DNA of 49,472 nucleotides from Acidobacteriota bacterium (GTDB taxonomy: Bacteria; Acidobacteriota; Terriglobia; Acidiferrales; UBA7541): the NCBI GenBank assembly GCA_003154775.1, contig PMES01000029.1, positions 46,678 through 96,149 on the forward strand. Direction: 5' to 3'. The translations under genes and the position numbers were made by a program. A model generated the notes under the pieces. That model was not told where the DNA came from. It saw nothing but the letters and a program-made list of their open reading frames with translations, and did not search any database. Positions 8,198-16,795 of this stretch are shown here, piece after piece (within the stretch, counting starts at the first letter, position 1; each line of letters begins with the position of its first letter).

Positions 8198-10888
8198 ATG
8201 CAATCGAATCAATTCACGAAATACGTCGCGATTGTCGCCGTCGTACTGGCAGGATTTGCCGTTGGTCCTTCACGTCTGCCTGCCCAGGTTGTCACGCCTC
8301 CGTCCAACGCACCCTACCTCAATCCTGCCCTGCCCATCGAGCAGCGCGTGGATGATCTTATCTCCCGCATGACTCTGGAAGAAAAGGCCTCGCAGCTTGT
8401 GAATCAGGCTCGCGCTATCCCGCGCCTGCAAGTTCCGGCCTATGACTGGTGGAGCGAGTCGCTGCACGGCGTGCTGATGAATGGAACGACCGAGTTTCCC
8501 GAGCCGATTGGCCTGGCCGCCACCTTCGACGCACCGGCTATCCACGCGATGGCCGTGGCTATCAGCACCGAGGGCCGCATCAAGCATGTGCAAGCGGTCC
8601 GCATGGGCCACAGCAACATTTTTGAGGGACTCGACTTCTGGGCGCCGAACATCAACATCTTCCGCGATCCGCGCTGGGGCCGCGGCCAGGAGACGTACGG
8701 GGAAGACCCCTTTCTGACCGCGCGCATGGGCGTGGCCTTTGTCACCGGCATGCAGGGCGACGACCCGCGCTACTACCGCACGATTTCAACCCCCAAGCAC
8801 TTTGCCGTCCACAGCGGGCCAGAGACCACGCGCCACGCGGCGGATGTGCCCGTCAGCAAGCACGATATGCTGGACACGTATCTGCCGGCGTTTCGCGCCA
8901 CGGTGACCGAGGGCCTGGCGGGCTCTGTCATGTGCGCCTACAACTCCATTAACGGCCAGCCGGCCTGCGCCAACGAGTTCCTGCTGGAGGACCAGTTGCG
9001 GGGCAAGTGGGGCTTCAAGGGCTATGTGGTGTCGGATTGCGAGGCGGTGCGCAACATCTTCAACGGTCACCACTTCAAGCCGACGCAGGCCGAGGCATCG
9101 GCCATCAGTCTGCAACGCGGCATGGACAACGAGTGTATCGACTTTTTCGCCAAGGTGAACGACGACCACGACTACGCGCCCTATATCGAGGCCGTTAAGC
9201 AAGGTTTCCTGAAGGAGAGCGACATCGACGTGGCGCTCAGGCGGCTGTTCACCGCGCGGATGAAGCTGGGCATGTTTGATCCCCCGGAGATGGTGCCGTA
9301 CACGAAGATCAACGAGAAGCTGCTAGACGGCCCCGAGCATCGCGCTTTGGCTCGCAAACTGGCCAATGAGTCGATGACGCTGCTGAAGAATGACGGCATT
9401 CTGCCCTTGAAGACCTCGGGCGTGAAGATTGTCGTGGTCGGCCCCCTGGCCGATCAGACGCCGGTGCTGCTGGGCAACTACAACGGGATTCCGACCCATT
9501 CCGTCTCCGTTCTGGACGGCCTGCGGGCGGAGTTTCCCGGCGCGCAGATCCGCTTTGTGCCTGGCACGCAGTTCCTGAGCAAGGATGCCTCGCCCGTGCC
9601 TGGCGAACTGCTGAGCACCGACGGCAAGCCGGGCGTGCGAGCCAGCTACTTCTCCATGATCGACATGTTGGCTACTCTGGGCTCGGCAGCCGCGCCTCCG
9701 CCGCTCGCCAGCCGCATCGAGCCGGGCATCGGCCTCTCGACGGGCTCGTTGCCGCCTGAGGTAGCCGGGAAGAATTCGCTCGTCGTCAGTTGGGAAGCGA
9801 CCCTCACTCCGCAAGCTACCGGCGATTACAATTTCGGTCTTCGCGGGGATGGCTTCTTCCGCGTCTCGCTCGATGGCAAGGTAGTGACGATGTCGTACCA
9901 CACCAACGGTGTGGAGACGAAGCTTGGCCGCGTGCACCTTGAGCAAGGCAAGCCTTACGCATTGAAGGTCGACTTCGGACTCGGCCAGGACGACAGTGCG
10001 GCGACCCGCCTGGTGTGGTCCAAGCTGGAACCACGGCCTGCGCCCGAAGCCATTGCAGCAGCAAAGGACGCGGACGTCGTGGTGGCCGTAGTCGGCATCA
10101 CCAGCGAACTCGAAGGCGAGGAGATGCCAGTGAACGAGGATGGTTTCAAAGGCGGCGATCGCACCAGCATCGACCTGCCCAAGCCCGAGCAGGATTTGCT
10201 CGAGAGCGTGGCCTCGACGGGCAAGCCGCTGGTGGTGGTGCTGATGAATGGCAGCGCCCTCAGCGTGAACTGGGTGAAGGAGCACGCGAACGCCATACTC
10301 GAAGCGTGGTACTCCGGCGAGGAAGGCGGCGCGGCCATCGCGCAGACTCTTGTCGGCGTCAATAACCCCTCCGGCCGTCTCCCGGTTACGTTTTACACGG
10401 GCGTCGACCAGCTTCCGCCTTTTGAGGACTACTCGATGGCGAACCGGACCTACCGCTACTTCACCGGCACGCCGCTCTATCCCTTTGGTTACGGCCTCAG
10501 CTACTCGAAGTTTGCCTACAGCAATGTCAAACTCTCCTCGAAGGAGCTACATGCTGGCGACCCGCTCAACGTTGATGCTGATGTGAAGAACACCAGCCAG
10601 CGCGACGGCGACGAGGTTGTCGAGCTTTACCTGACCTTCCCCAAACTTCCCGGCGCGCCCATCCGCGCACTTCGCGGCTTCACGCGCGTGCACATTCGAG
10701 CTGGCGAGACTGCGCATGTCCGGCTGGCCGTCAACCCGCGCGACCTCAGCTACGTCAACGAGAGCGGCGACCGCATCATCGCGCCGGGGTCTTACAGTCT
10801 CTCGATCGGCGGCGGACAGCCCGGCACAGCCGCTCCCGTTGTGGAATCAGCCTTCAGCATCACCGGCCAGACGAAGCTCCCGGAGTAG
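8198..10888 (+). CDS. Secreted GH3 glycosidase with PA14 domain (beta-xylosidase/glucosidase type)
   Basis: 896 residues from the ATG at 8198, preceded by AGGAGA. An N-terminal signal peptide ends near PSRLPAQ. The GH3 N-terminal TIM barrel contains FWAPNINIFRDPRWGRGQ, KHFAVHSGPE and the nucleophile D280 in VVSDCEAV. The alpha/beta sandwich C-domain is interrupted by a PA14-like insert (about residues 480-615, ending near TRLVWSK). A fibronectin-III-like domain closes the protein (VELYLTFPKLPGAP, RALRGFTRV). The FWAPNINIFRDPRWGRGQETYGEDP-type barrel is most like beta-xylosidases and arabinosidases of family GH3, but specificity cannot be read from sequence. It is probably exported to the periplasm to clip non-reducing sugars from plant or microbial glycans. 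Confidence 0.93.
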   Translation: MQSNQFTKYVAIVAVVLAGFAVGPSRLPAQVVTPPSNAPYLNPALPIEQRVDDLISRMTLEEKASQLVNQARAIPRLQVPAYDWWSESLHGVLMNGTTEFPEPIGLAATFDAPAIHAMAVAISTEGRIKHVQAVRMGHSNIFEGLDFWAPNINIFRDPRWGRGQETYGEDPFLTARMGVAFVTGMQGDDPRYYRTISTPKHFAVHSGPETTRHAADVPVSKHDMLDTYLPAFRATVTEGLAGSVMCAYNSINGQPACANEFLLEDQLRGKWGFKGYVVSDCEAVRNIFNGHHFKPTQAEASAISLQRGMDNECIDFFAKVNDDHDYAPYIEAVKQGFLKESDIDVALRRLFTARMKLGMFDPPEMVPYTKINEKLLDGPEHRALARKLANESMTLLKNDGILPLKTSGVKIVVVGPLADQTPVLLGNYNGIPTHSVSVLDGLRAEFPGAQIRFVPGTQFLSKDASPVPGELLSTDGKPGVRASYFSMIDMLATLGSAAAPPPLASRIEPGIGLSTGSLPPEVAGKNSLVVSWEATLTPQATGDYNFGLRGDGFFRVSLDGKVVTMSYHTNGVETKLGRVHLEQGKPYALKVDFGLGQDDSAATRLVWSKLEPRPAPEAIAAAKDADVVVAVVGITSELEGEEMPVNEDGFKGGDRTSIDLPKPEQDLLESVASTGKPLVVVLMNGSALSVNWVKEHANAILEAWYSGEEGGAAIAQTLVGVNNPSGRLPVTFYTGVDQLPPFEDYSMANRTYRYFTGTPLYPFGYGLSYSKFAYSNVKLSSKELHAGDPLNVDADVKNTSQRDGDEVVELYLTFPKLPGAPIRALRGFTRVHIRAGETAHVRLAVNPRDLSYVNESGDRIIAPGSYSLSIGGGQPGTAAPVVESAFSITGQTKLPE

Positions 10889-10911
10889 GCCGCGCAGCCG
10901 CTCGCAGTGCC

Positions 10912-10946
10912 GTGCGGATTGGTTGTCCTGGCTGCATCGTGAAAAG
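10912..10946 (+). repeat. Right arm of degenerate direct repeat flanking the GH3 block
   Basis: Near-identical to 7216-7249. It begins 24 bp after the GH3 stop codon. It could mark an ancient insertion or duplication boundary, or be a dispersed repeat that happens to occur twice here. Confidence 0.6.
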
Positions 10947-11018
10947 GTGCACGCCCACAATCGATAGCGTGTCATTCCGCCGCGGCCTTAGTCGGCAAAG
11001 TTTTGGGTTGTGCTAGTC

Positions 11019-12035
11019 CTATTGCGCGGTGACGCCGGGCAATGCGGGAGCTTCGGCGACCCCCACGTATTTGTCGGCGGCGCCATAGTAGAACAAGAAG
11101 CGGTCGCCTTTACGCGACAATCCTTCGACGAAAACCACGTTAGGCACTTGGCCCACTTTTTCCCAGTCTCTTTCCGGAGCGAAGATGGGCTGGTCGCTGC
11201 GTTCAATGAGCTTGCGCGGGTCGTGGCGGTCAAAAATGGCCACGCCGGTGCGATAGACGAGATGGTCGTCGGCGCCATTGTAGACGAGGACGATGCCCTG
11301 CGCCGTCAGAATGGGCGGCGGGCCGGGCTCTACGACGCGCGCGTCAAACTTTCCCTGACGGCTCGGAAGAACCGGAGTGTCGGTGGCTTCGGTCCAGTGA
11401 AGCAGATCGTCGGAGTAGGAAAGGCCCATCTGGTCGGTCTTGTCCGCGGCTGTGCCAAGCCAGTACATCCAATAATGGCCGTTGATTTTTTCGGGAACGA
11501 TGGCCCCGGACTTGGTCCAACCGACGTTCCACTTGCCTTTGTAGGCAGGGAGGATGACCCCCTGGCGCCCCCAATGAACCAGGTCTACGGAGGTCGCGAG
11601 GCAGAGCTGTGCATCTTTTTTGTTGTACCCGGTGTAGGTGAGGTAGTAGGTGCCGTTGATGAGCACGAGGCGTGGGTCCTCGACACCCCCGTCTTTTTCG
11701 TAGTCGTTTTCGGGGGAGAGGACGGGCTCGGGGCGGCGAGTGAAGTGAATGCCGTCGGTGCTTTCCGCGTAGCCGAGGCGGGAGGTGCCGGAGGCATCCT
11801 GAGCCCGGTAGAGCATCACAAAAGTTCCGTCGGCCGAATTCTCGTTATTTTTGCTGGGAACAAAAATGACCGCGGGGTTAAAGGTGCCGGCGGATTCCCA
11901 AGTCGTACCTCGTGGAGAGAGGATCGGCGTGCCGGAGAGGCGATGCCATTCGCCGAAGGGTTGATTGGCTGGGGAGGCCGCGAAAGCAAAGGCGGCAACG
12001 AACAGGAAGGACGATAAGATGGTTTTGCGCTTCAA
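11019..12035 (-). CDS. Secreted GH130-like glycosidase/phosphorylase
   Basis: 338 residues if translation starts at the TTG at 12035, which has a GGGAG six bases upstream; the frame is open to 12068. A signal peptide (KRKTILSSFLFVAAFAFA) precedes a five-bladed beta-propeller with GH130 hallmarks: FNPAVI, GGVEDPRLVLING, YYLTYTGYN, a GPPPIL strand and the closing YYGAADKYVGVA. Cytoplasmic GH130 members are beta-mannoside phosphorylases. Exported members often act as mannosidases, and the signal peptide favours the second type. It is convergent with the GH3 gene, so the pair may degrade a shared glycan, but separate promoters are required. Confidence 0.85.
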   Translation of the reverse strand: MKRKTILSSFLFVAAFAFAASPANQPFGEWHRLSGTPILSPRGTTWESAGTFNPAVIFVPSKNNENSADGTFVMLYRAQDASGTSRLGYAESTDGIHFTRRPEPVLSPENDYEKDGGVEDPRLVLINGTYYLTYTGYNKKDAQLCLATSVDLVHWGRQGVILPAYKGKWNVGWTKSGAIVPEKINGHYWMYWLGTAADKTDQMGLSYSDDLLHWTEATDTPVLPSRQGKFDARVVEPGPPPILTAQGIVLVYNGADDHLVYRTGVAIFDRHDPRKLIERSDQPIFAPERDWEKVGQVPNVVFVEGLSRKGDRFLFYYGAADKYVGVAEAPALPGVTAQ

Positions 12036-12172
12036 CAAATACTCCCGATAATTCAGATAGCAGGACAATGGAAGCTCAGCCTTTGAAAATCATTCTGCGC
12101 TTCTCAGGGTCGAATCCCCGAGGACAAAATGTTTCGGCCTCGCATTCCGCGCCTTCTGGCTTTGTCCCCTGA

Positions 12173-12285
12173 TTAGACCGCTCGATATGCCCATGTGTGG
12201 GTCACGTTGCCTGCGAGAGTTACCCTTTCCTTCGCGCCCATCACGATGAACTCCGCCTTTGTTTCCGCCGCGATTCGCAAGGTAG
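12173..12285 (-). other. Possible frameshifted C-terminal segment of the upstream gene
   Basis: In the frame reached by adding one base to the C-run at 12292-12295, the sequence reads LTTLRIAAETKAEFIVMGAK and continues to ...NVTHTWAYRAV before a TAA at 12173-12175. It has alternating hydrophobic pattern and ordinary codon use. An independent short gene is the alternative: an ATG in this frame opens about 50 bases further upstream, inside the main gene. Confidence 0.45.
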
Positions 12286-13065
12286 TCAGACGGGGTGCAA
12301 CTCGATCGCCATCCAGATGCAGTCTGTTTCGGAATAATAGCGGTGCCATGGATAGCTGAATGTGGCGTCACTACGCAAGGTGAAAAACGGGTCATGGGTG
12401 AACCCTGGTGGCACCGTAATGTCTTCGTATTGCGTGTCGGCATTGTTTTCGCGGAACTTTTGCATGTGACCCGTGCCAAGAACTTGTGTGTGCACCTCCA
12501 GAAATTTGTGCCCCGTATGGATTCCACAATCGGTTTCTTCCGGGGTGTACCAGAGATTCAGCTTCAGGCGATAGCGGCGCGGCGAAGCGGAATCCACGTG
12601 GGCGAAGGAGGCGAATGGATCGAGCTGGACTTCGCCGATGTCATCCTGGGACGAGATGTAAAGAGGAGTGCCCCGCGGATATTCTGGAATGCGCCGGCCG
12701 TACCAGTCCCAGCCGAGCGCGACTCCCCCGAGATTGGCGCGCTGGCGCACGTGAAGCAAGGCGAGCGAGTCGCAGCTCTTCACGGTGCAATGCCGGAGCA
12801 CAGCGGATTTCCAAGGGAGAATGGTTCCGCGCTCGGCTCCGGCGCTGAAGAGCAACGGCGTGGTCGAGAGATTCACGACGATGGCATCGTCCACCGGCAA
12901 ATCTCGCGCCGCGCTTACGAGCAGGCTTTCGATCCAATCATTGGAAAAGGAGAGAGGACGGGATTGGTTGTATTCAGGCATAGGATTCTCGCTGAACATC
13001 CTCGGAGCTAACCCTGTGGCGACAAGCAACTGGCCGGAATGCGAGAGAAAAGAACGCCGATCCAT
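12286..13065 (-). CDS. Unrecognised exported protein (Tat-type leader), probably frameshifted at C-terminus
   Basis: The frame gives 259 residues starting MDRRSFLSHSG, a twin-arginine-like leader with a hydrophobic stretch to about residue 24; GGAG lies seven bases before the ATG. The body is rich in beta-strand-like segments with several Trp, Tyr and His residues (WDWYGRRIPEYPRGT, LNLWYTPEETDCGIHTGHKF, YPWHRYYSETDCIWMAIE) and no motif I can name. The reading frame ends abruptly at HPV-stop, just after a run of four C (plus-strand GGGG at 12292-12295). A one-base insertion there would join it to a further protein-like segment ending at 12173. The leader suggests export after folding, perhaps with a cofactor. 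Confidence 0.7.
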   Translation of the reverse strand: MDRRSFLSHSGQLLVATGLAPRMFSENPMPEYNQSRPLSFSNDWIESLLVSAARDLPVDDAIVVNLSTTPLLFSAGAERGTILPWKSAVLRHCTVKSCDSLALLHVRQRANLGGVALGWDWYGRRIPEYPRGTPLYISSQDDIGEVQLDPFASFAHVDSASPRRYRLKLNLWYTPEETDCGIHTGHKFLEVHTQVLGTGHMQKFRENNADTQYEDITVPPGFTHDPFFTLRSDATFSYPWHRYYSETDCIWMAIELHPV

Positions 13066-13274
13066 GTTTAGCTCCGCGCTTACTGGTGTGGCGGATTATA
13101 CAACGAGGCCCGTTGGCAAAACATCCCGGTGTCCAGCGAGGCGTTTTGTTCACTTCACCCTATTCGGGGAGTAGGATGTGGCGCACTGCAGAGGAGGAGC
13201 AAGAGGAGGATGCATATGCAGCTTAGCCGCCTATGCTAAAGTCAAAAGGTTGCGCCCACGCGCATTTTCGCTCC

Positions 13275-14735
13275 ATGACCAAGGTCGGATTCATCTCTCT
13301 GGGTTGCCCCAAAAACCTCGTTGATAGCGAGGTGATGATGGGCATTCTGGCGCGCGAAGGCTACGAACTTACGCCGCGCGCCGACGACGCCGAAATCCTC
13401 GTCGTCAACACCTGCAGTTTCATCGAGCCGGCACAAAAAGAATCCATCGAGGCCATTCTGGAAATGGCCGAGCATAAGAAATTTGGCGCGGCCCGGAAAC
13501 TGATCGTCGCCGGCTGCCTGGTGGAGCGGTTCCGCGCTGAAATCCTCCAGCAGGTGCCCGAAGTGGACGCCGTCGTTGGCACGGGTGAAATCGAGCGCAT
13601 TTTGGAGGCGGTCGAGGGCGACCTGAAAGTCCTGCCCGCTCAGCCTCCTTCGTTCCTCTATCACGACCTCACGCCGCGCATCATCACCACGCCAAAGCAT
13701 CAGGCGTACATCAAGATCGCCGAGGGCTGCGATCATCCCTGCACGTTTTGCATCATTCCCCAGTTGCGCGGCGCGTTTCGCAGCCGCCGCTTTGAATCTG
13801 TGATTCGCGAAGCCGAAAATCTTGCCGCTGCCGGTGCGCGGGAAATCACCCTCATCGGCCAGGACACCACTTCCTACGGCGAAGATCTCGGCCTCCGCGA
13901 TGGCCTGGCGGTTCTTCTTGAAAAGCTCGCGCAGGTCGAAGACCTCACCTGGGTCCGTTTTCTGTACGCCTATCCCAACCGCGTCACCCAGAAACTTCTC
14001 GACACGCTTGCGGCCCATCCGCGCCTGGCCAAGTACATTGACGTGCCGCTGCAACACGCCAGCCGCAATGTTCTTGCCCGCATGAAGCGCGGCTCCAACG
14101 GTGACGCCTTCCTGAAATTGCTCGAACGCATGCGCGGCACGATTCCTGGTGTTACCCTGCGCACCAGCTTCATCGTGGGCTTTCCCGGCGAAACGGACGC
14201 CGATTTCAAGGAGCTTTATCAATTCGTCGCTGCCGCCGAACTCGATTGGGTGGGTGTCTTTGAATACTCGGATGTGGATAACGCTGCGAGTTTTCCTTTG
14301 GATGGCAAGGTTGACGCCGCCACAATCAACGATCGCCGCAATCGCTTGATGGCCCTGCAAAAAAAGATTTCGCGTCAGAAGCTGCGTGCCTACAAAGGCC
14401 GCGTCGAAACCGCTTTGATTGAAGGCCCGTCCGCGGACAACCCGCTCGTCTGGGAAGCGCGCCTGGAAGGCATGGCTCCGGACATCGACGGCAAGCTCTA
14501 CCTGACCGACATTGAGGTTCCCGGCGCGACGCCGTCCTCTCTCGCGATAACTGCTCAGCCCGGCGATGTGGCGCGCGTCGAGATCACCAAGACCGACGCC
14601 TACGACCTGATCGCCCGCGTCGTTGAGATTCTTCCGCGGCCCGCCCTGCGCACGTTGCCGACGGTCGCCGCGGCCCCGCCGCCGCAAGCCCTCACTCGTA
14701 TCTCCACCGGCGCGCCACTGCGCGTTCTTGGCTAA
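13275..14735 (+). CDS. rimO: Ribosomal protein S12 methylthiotransferase RimO
   Basis: 486 residues from the ATG at 13275, which gives the family start MTKVGFISLGCPKNLVDSE. The enzyme adds a methylthio group to an aspartate of ribosomal protein S12. The N-terminal UPF0004 domain carries the three ligands of the second iron-sulphur cluster: C11, C47 (NTCSFI) and C81 (AGCLVE). The radical-SAM core has C152-x3-C156-x2-C159 in CDHPCTFC, followed by IIPQLRG. A C-terminal TRAM domain covers roughly residues 370-440. A Pro/Ala-rich tail of about 30 residues is longer than usual. The frame is open upstream to an ATG at 13233, which would add an atypical extension. yacG follows after 58 bp. Confidence 0.96.
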   Translation: MTKVGFISLGCPKNLVDSEVMMGILAREGYELTPRADDAEILVVNTCSFIEPAQKESIEAILEMAEHKKFGAARKLIVAGCLVERFRAEILQQVPEVDAVVGTGEIERILEAVEGDLKVLPAQPPSFLYHDLTPRIITTPKHQAYIKIAEGCDHPCTFCIIPQLRGAFRSRRFESVIREAENLAAAGAREITLIGQDTTSYGEDLGLRDGLAVLLEKLAQVEDLTWVRFLYAYPNRVTQKLLDTLAAHPRLAKYIDVPLQHASRNVLARMKRGSNGDAFLKLLERMRGTIPGVTLRTSFIVGFPGETDADFKELYQFVAAAELDWVGVFEYSDVDNAASFPLDGKVDAATINDRRNRLMALQKKISRQKLRAYKGRVETALIEGPSADNPLVWEARLEGMAPDIDGKLYLTDIEVPGATPSSLAITAQPGDVARVEITKTDAYDLIARVVEILPRPALRTLPTVAAAPPPQALTRISTGAPLRVLG

Positions 14736-14793
14736 GATTCTTCGATCCCTCTGTGCTCATCCGCGCCGTCTGTGGTAAGACTCTTCCTTTGAT

Positions 14794-15012
14794 ATGAAAC
14801 ACCGCTGCCCCATCTGCAAGAAGCCTACGGACTCCGCCGAGCATGCGGATTTCCCCTTCTGTTCGGAGCGTTGCCGCCTGCTCGATCTCGGCGCCTGGAC
14901 CTCCAAAAAATATGTTGTTTCCGATCCTGTCTTCGACGAAGAAGAACTCCTCGAAGCCGATCGCCCCACGCAACAAAAAGGCCGCCATGAACCCGATGAA
15001 AACGTCCAATGA
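14794..15012 (+). CDS. yacG: DNA gyrase inhibitor / zinc-binding protein YacG
   Basis: A 72-residue zinc-ribbon protein of the YacG family. Four cysteines lie in the order C-x2-C-x14-C-x3-C (CPICKK ... PFCSERCRLLDLGAW), and CSERCRLLDLG is the family signature. In E. coli YacG binds GyrB and inhibits gyrase. The acidic tail (FDEEELLE) is also typical. The pgpA start codon lies inside its 3' end, a 26-base overlap in another frame, so the two are probably translationally coupled. Confidence 0.93.
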   Translation: MKHRCPICKKPTDSAEHADFPFCSERCRLLDLGAWTSKKYVVSDPVFDEEELLEADRPTQQKGRHEPDENVQ

Positions 15013-15661
15013 TACACCCGCAGCCACGCGGGATTCTTCGGCACAGAAACCCCGCCTCGCGTTCGCGATAGCGACTGCCCTGGGCACCGGTTATCTGAAA
15101 CCCGGTCCCGGCACCTGGGGCTCTCTCGTTGGTGTTATCTTCTCCTCGGCCAGTGCAGCCGTCTGGCTCCTGAGCTTGGGACCAAGGTTTTCTAACCGCA
15201 CAATTTATGCGGCAGCTGCGCACGTTGCTGGCGATACTCCTACATCTCTCTTCCCCCTGATCAGCCTTTTTCTCTTTCTCCTGTTTGTTTCTCTCGGCGT
15301 ATGGAGCGGTTCGCGTATCGCACGGTGGACTGGGCTAAAGGATCCTCAGTTCGTCGTAATCGACGAGGTTTCTGGCCAGCAATTGACTCTTCTGCTCGCT
15401 CTTGTTCCCATTGCTCTTCCGGCCTCCCGAGCATTGGGAGACGGTCCGTTGTTTGCCGAGTTTTTGGCCTTCAGTTTGCTGAACTGGAAATTCCTTCTTG
15501 CCGGGTTCATCCTCTTCCGCCTGTTCGATATCGCCAAGCCCTTCCCGTGCCGCCGCCTCGAAAATCTTCCTGGCGGTTGGGGCATCATGGCGGATGACTG
15601 GATGGCGGGGATCTACGCTGCCATTTGCCTGCGTCTCGCGTTACACTTTCACTGGTTATAA
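14987..15661 (+). CDS. pgpA: Phosphatidylglycerophosphatase A
   Basis: 224 residues from the ATG at 14987; a second Met at 14996 is also possible. PgpA dephosphorylates phosphatidylglycerol phosphate at the inner membrane. The family motifs are present: GTGYLKPGPGTWGS near the N-terminus, the VVIDEVSGQ box, and the closing FRLFDIAKPFPCRRLE / GGWGIMADDWMAG segment. Four hydrophobic segments fit an integral membrane enzyme. An insertion between the first and second segments (RFSNRTIYAAAAHVAGDTP) makes it somewhat longer than the E. coli protein. With plsY downstream it gives this region a phospholipid theme. Confidence 0.94.
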   Translation: MNPMKTSNDTPAATRDSSAQKPRLAFAIATALGTGYLKPGPGTWGSLVGVIFSSASAAVWLLSLGPRFSNRTIYAAAAHVAGDTPTSLFPLISLFLFLLFVSLGVWSGSRIARWTGLKDPQFVVIDEVSGQQLTLLLALVPIALPASRALGDGPLFAEFLAFSLLNWKFLLAGFILFRLFDIAKPFPCRRLENLPGGWGIMADDWMAGIYAAICLRLALHFHWL

Positions 15662-15744
15662 TCGGTTGCGCCAGCAAGCTAGCGGCGAAAGAGCGGGTAC
15701 CGGCTGCGAAATCCCGGCACCTGCTGTAAAATCGTGCTCCTGTT

Positions 15745-16794
15745 ATGAAACTCGGCTTCGGCTCCTCGACAGAAAAGAACGGCGTTCCGCGGATAGAGCG
15801 CATCGCCCCCTCCGCCGCCATTCCGGGCGGCGAAATTATTGTGTATGGCAGCGGCTTCACCTCGCGGCCTGGCGCGCGCCCGGTAGTCCGTTTTGGAGAA
15901 GCCGAAGCGCCGCTCTCGCTCGCCAGCAGTAATCGCCTGATTGCGCGTGTTCCGGAAAGCGCCAGTGGCGGCACAATTCAGATCGCGAACGCGCAAAGCG
16001 AGAGCCAGCCGTTCCCTGTTTCGATCGGGTTCCAGATCGCCGACAATTTGCATCCCGTGGCGAACCCCGCCGTGGATGCCCACGGCAACATCTATGTCAC
16101 GTTCAGCGGCCCGCGTGGACAGCGCGTGCCAGTCTCGCTCTACAAAATCACCGCCAACTACAGCGTGAAACCCTACGTCACTTCGCTAATCAATCCTTCG
16201 GGCCTGGCTGTTGACGTGAAGGGCGATCTCTTCGTCTCCTGCCGCCACGACGGCACGATCCATCGCGTCACGCCCGATGGCCAGTCGGAGCAGTGGATCG
16301 AAGGCATGGGCATCGCCACGGGTTTGGCTTTCGATCGCGCCGGAAATCTCTTTGTCGGTGATCGCAGCGGCACCATTTTCAAAATCAGCCCCTCGCGGGA
16401 AATTTTTGTTTTCGCCACGCTGGAGCCCTCGGTTGCCGCCTACCATCTGGCGTTTCATCCGAGCGGGGAACTCTACGTGACCGGCCCCACCACTTCCAGT
16501 TACGACCGCGTCTACCGCATCACCCAGGGTGGCGAGGTGATTGTCTTCTATCGCGGCCTTGGCCGGCCGCAAGGCATTGCCTTTGACCGCGAATCGAACT
16601 TGTATGTGGTTGCATCTTTCGGCGGGCGCCGCGGCATCGTGAAAATCACGCCACAGGGCCACGCGGAGCATGTGCTCAGCGGCTCCGCCCTCGTGGGACT
16701 CTCTCTCCTGCCCACCGGCCGCGCCATTCTCGCTTCCAACAGCGCCCTCTTTACCCTCGATTGGAACGTTCGCGGCCTGCCCCTGCTCGGCTGA
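15745..16794 (+). CDS. TIG/IPT plus NHL-type beta-propeller protein
   Basis: A 349-residue protein. Residues about 15-95 form an IPT/TIG immunoglobulin-like domain (PRIERIAPSAAIPGGEIIVY, GSGFTS). The rest is a six-bladed propeller of NHL or SMP-30 type, with repeats such as NPSGLAVDVKGDLFVS, ATGLAFDRAGNLFVGD, AYHLAFHPSGELYVTG and PQGIAFDRESNLYVVA spaced about 45 residues apart. There is no signal peptide or membrane segment, so it is predicted cytoplasmic unless the start is wrong. The combination is common in Acidobacteria, but I cannot assign an activity. It separates pgpA from cinA together with the second RAYT. Confidence 0.85.
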   Translation: MKLGFGSSTEKNGVPRIERIAPSAAIPGGEIIVYGSGFTSRPGARPVVRFGEAEAPLSLASSNRLIARVPESASGGTIQIANAQSESQPFPVSIGFQIADNLHPVANPAVDAHGNIYVTFSGPRGQRVPVSLYKITANYSVKPYVTSLINPSGLAVDVKGDLFVSCRHDGTIHRVTPDGQSEQWIEGMGIATGLAFDRAGNLFVGDRSGTIFKISPSREIFVFATLEPSVAAYHLAFHPSGELYVTGPTTSSYDRVYRITQGGEVIVFYRGLGRPQGIAFDRESNLYVVASFGGRRGIVKITPQGHAEHVLSGSALVGLSLLPTGRAILASNSALFTLDWNVRGLPLLG

Positions 16795-16795
16795 T

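Noticed and set aside
12100-12120. GGGTCGAATCCCC resembling a tRNA T arm
   Set aside because: No acceptor, D or anticodon arm can be placed around it.
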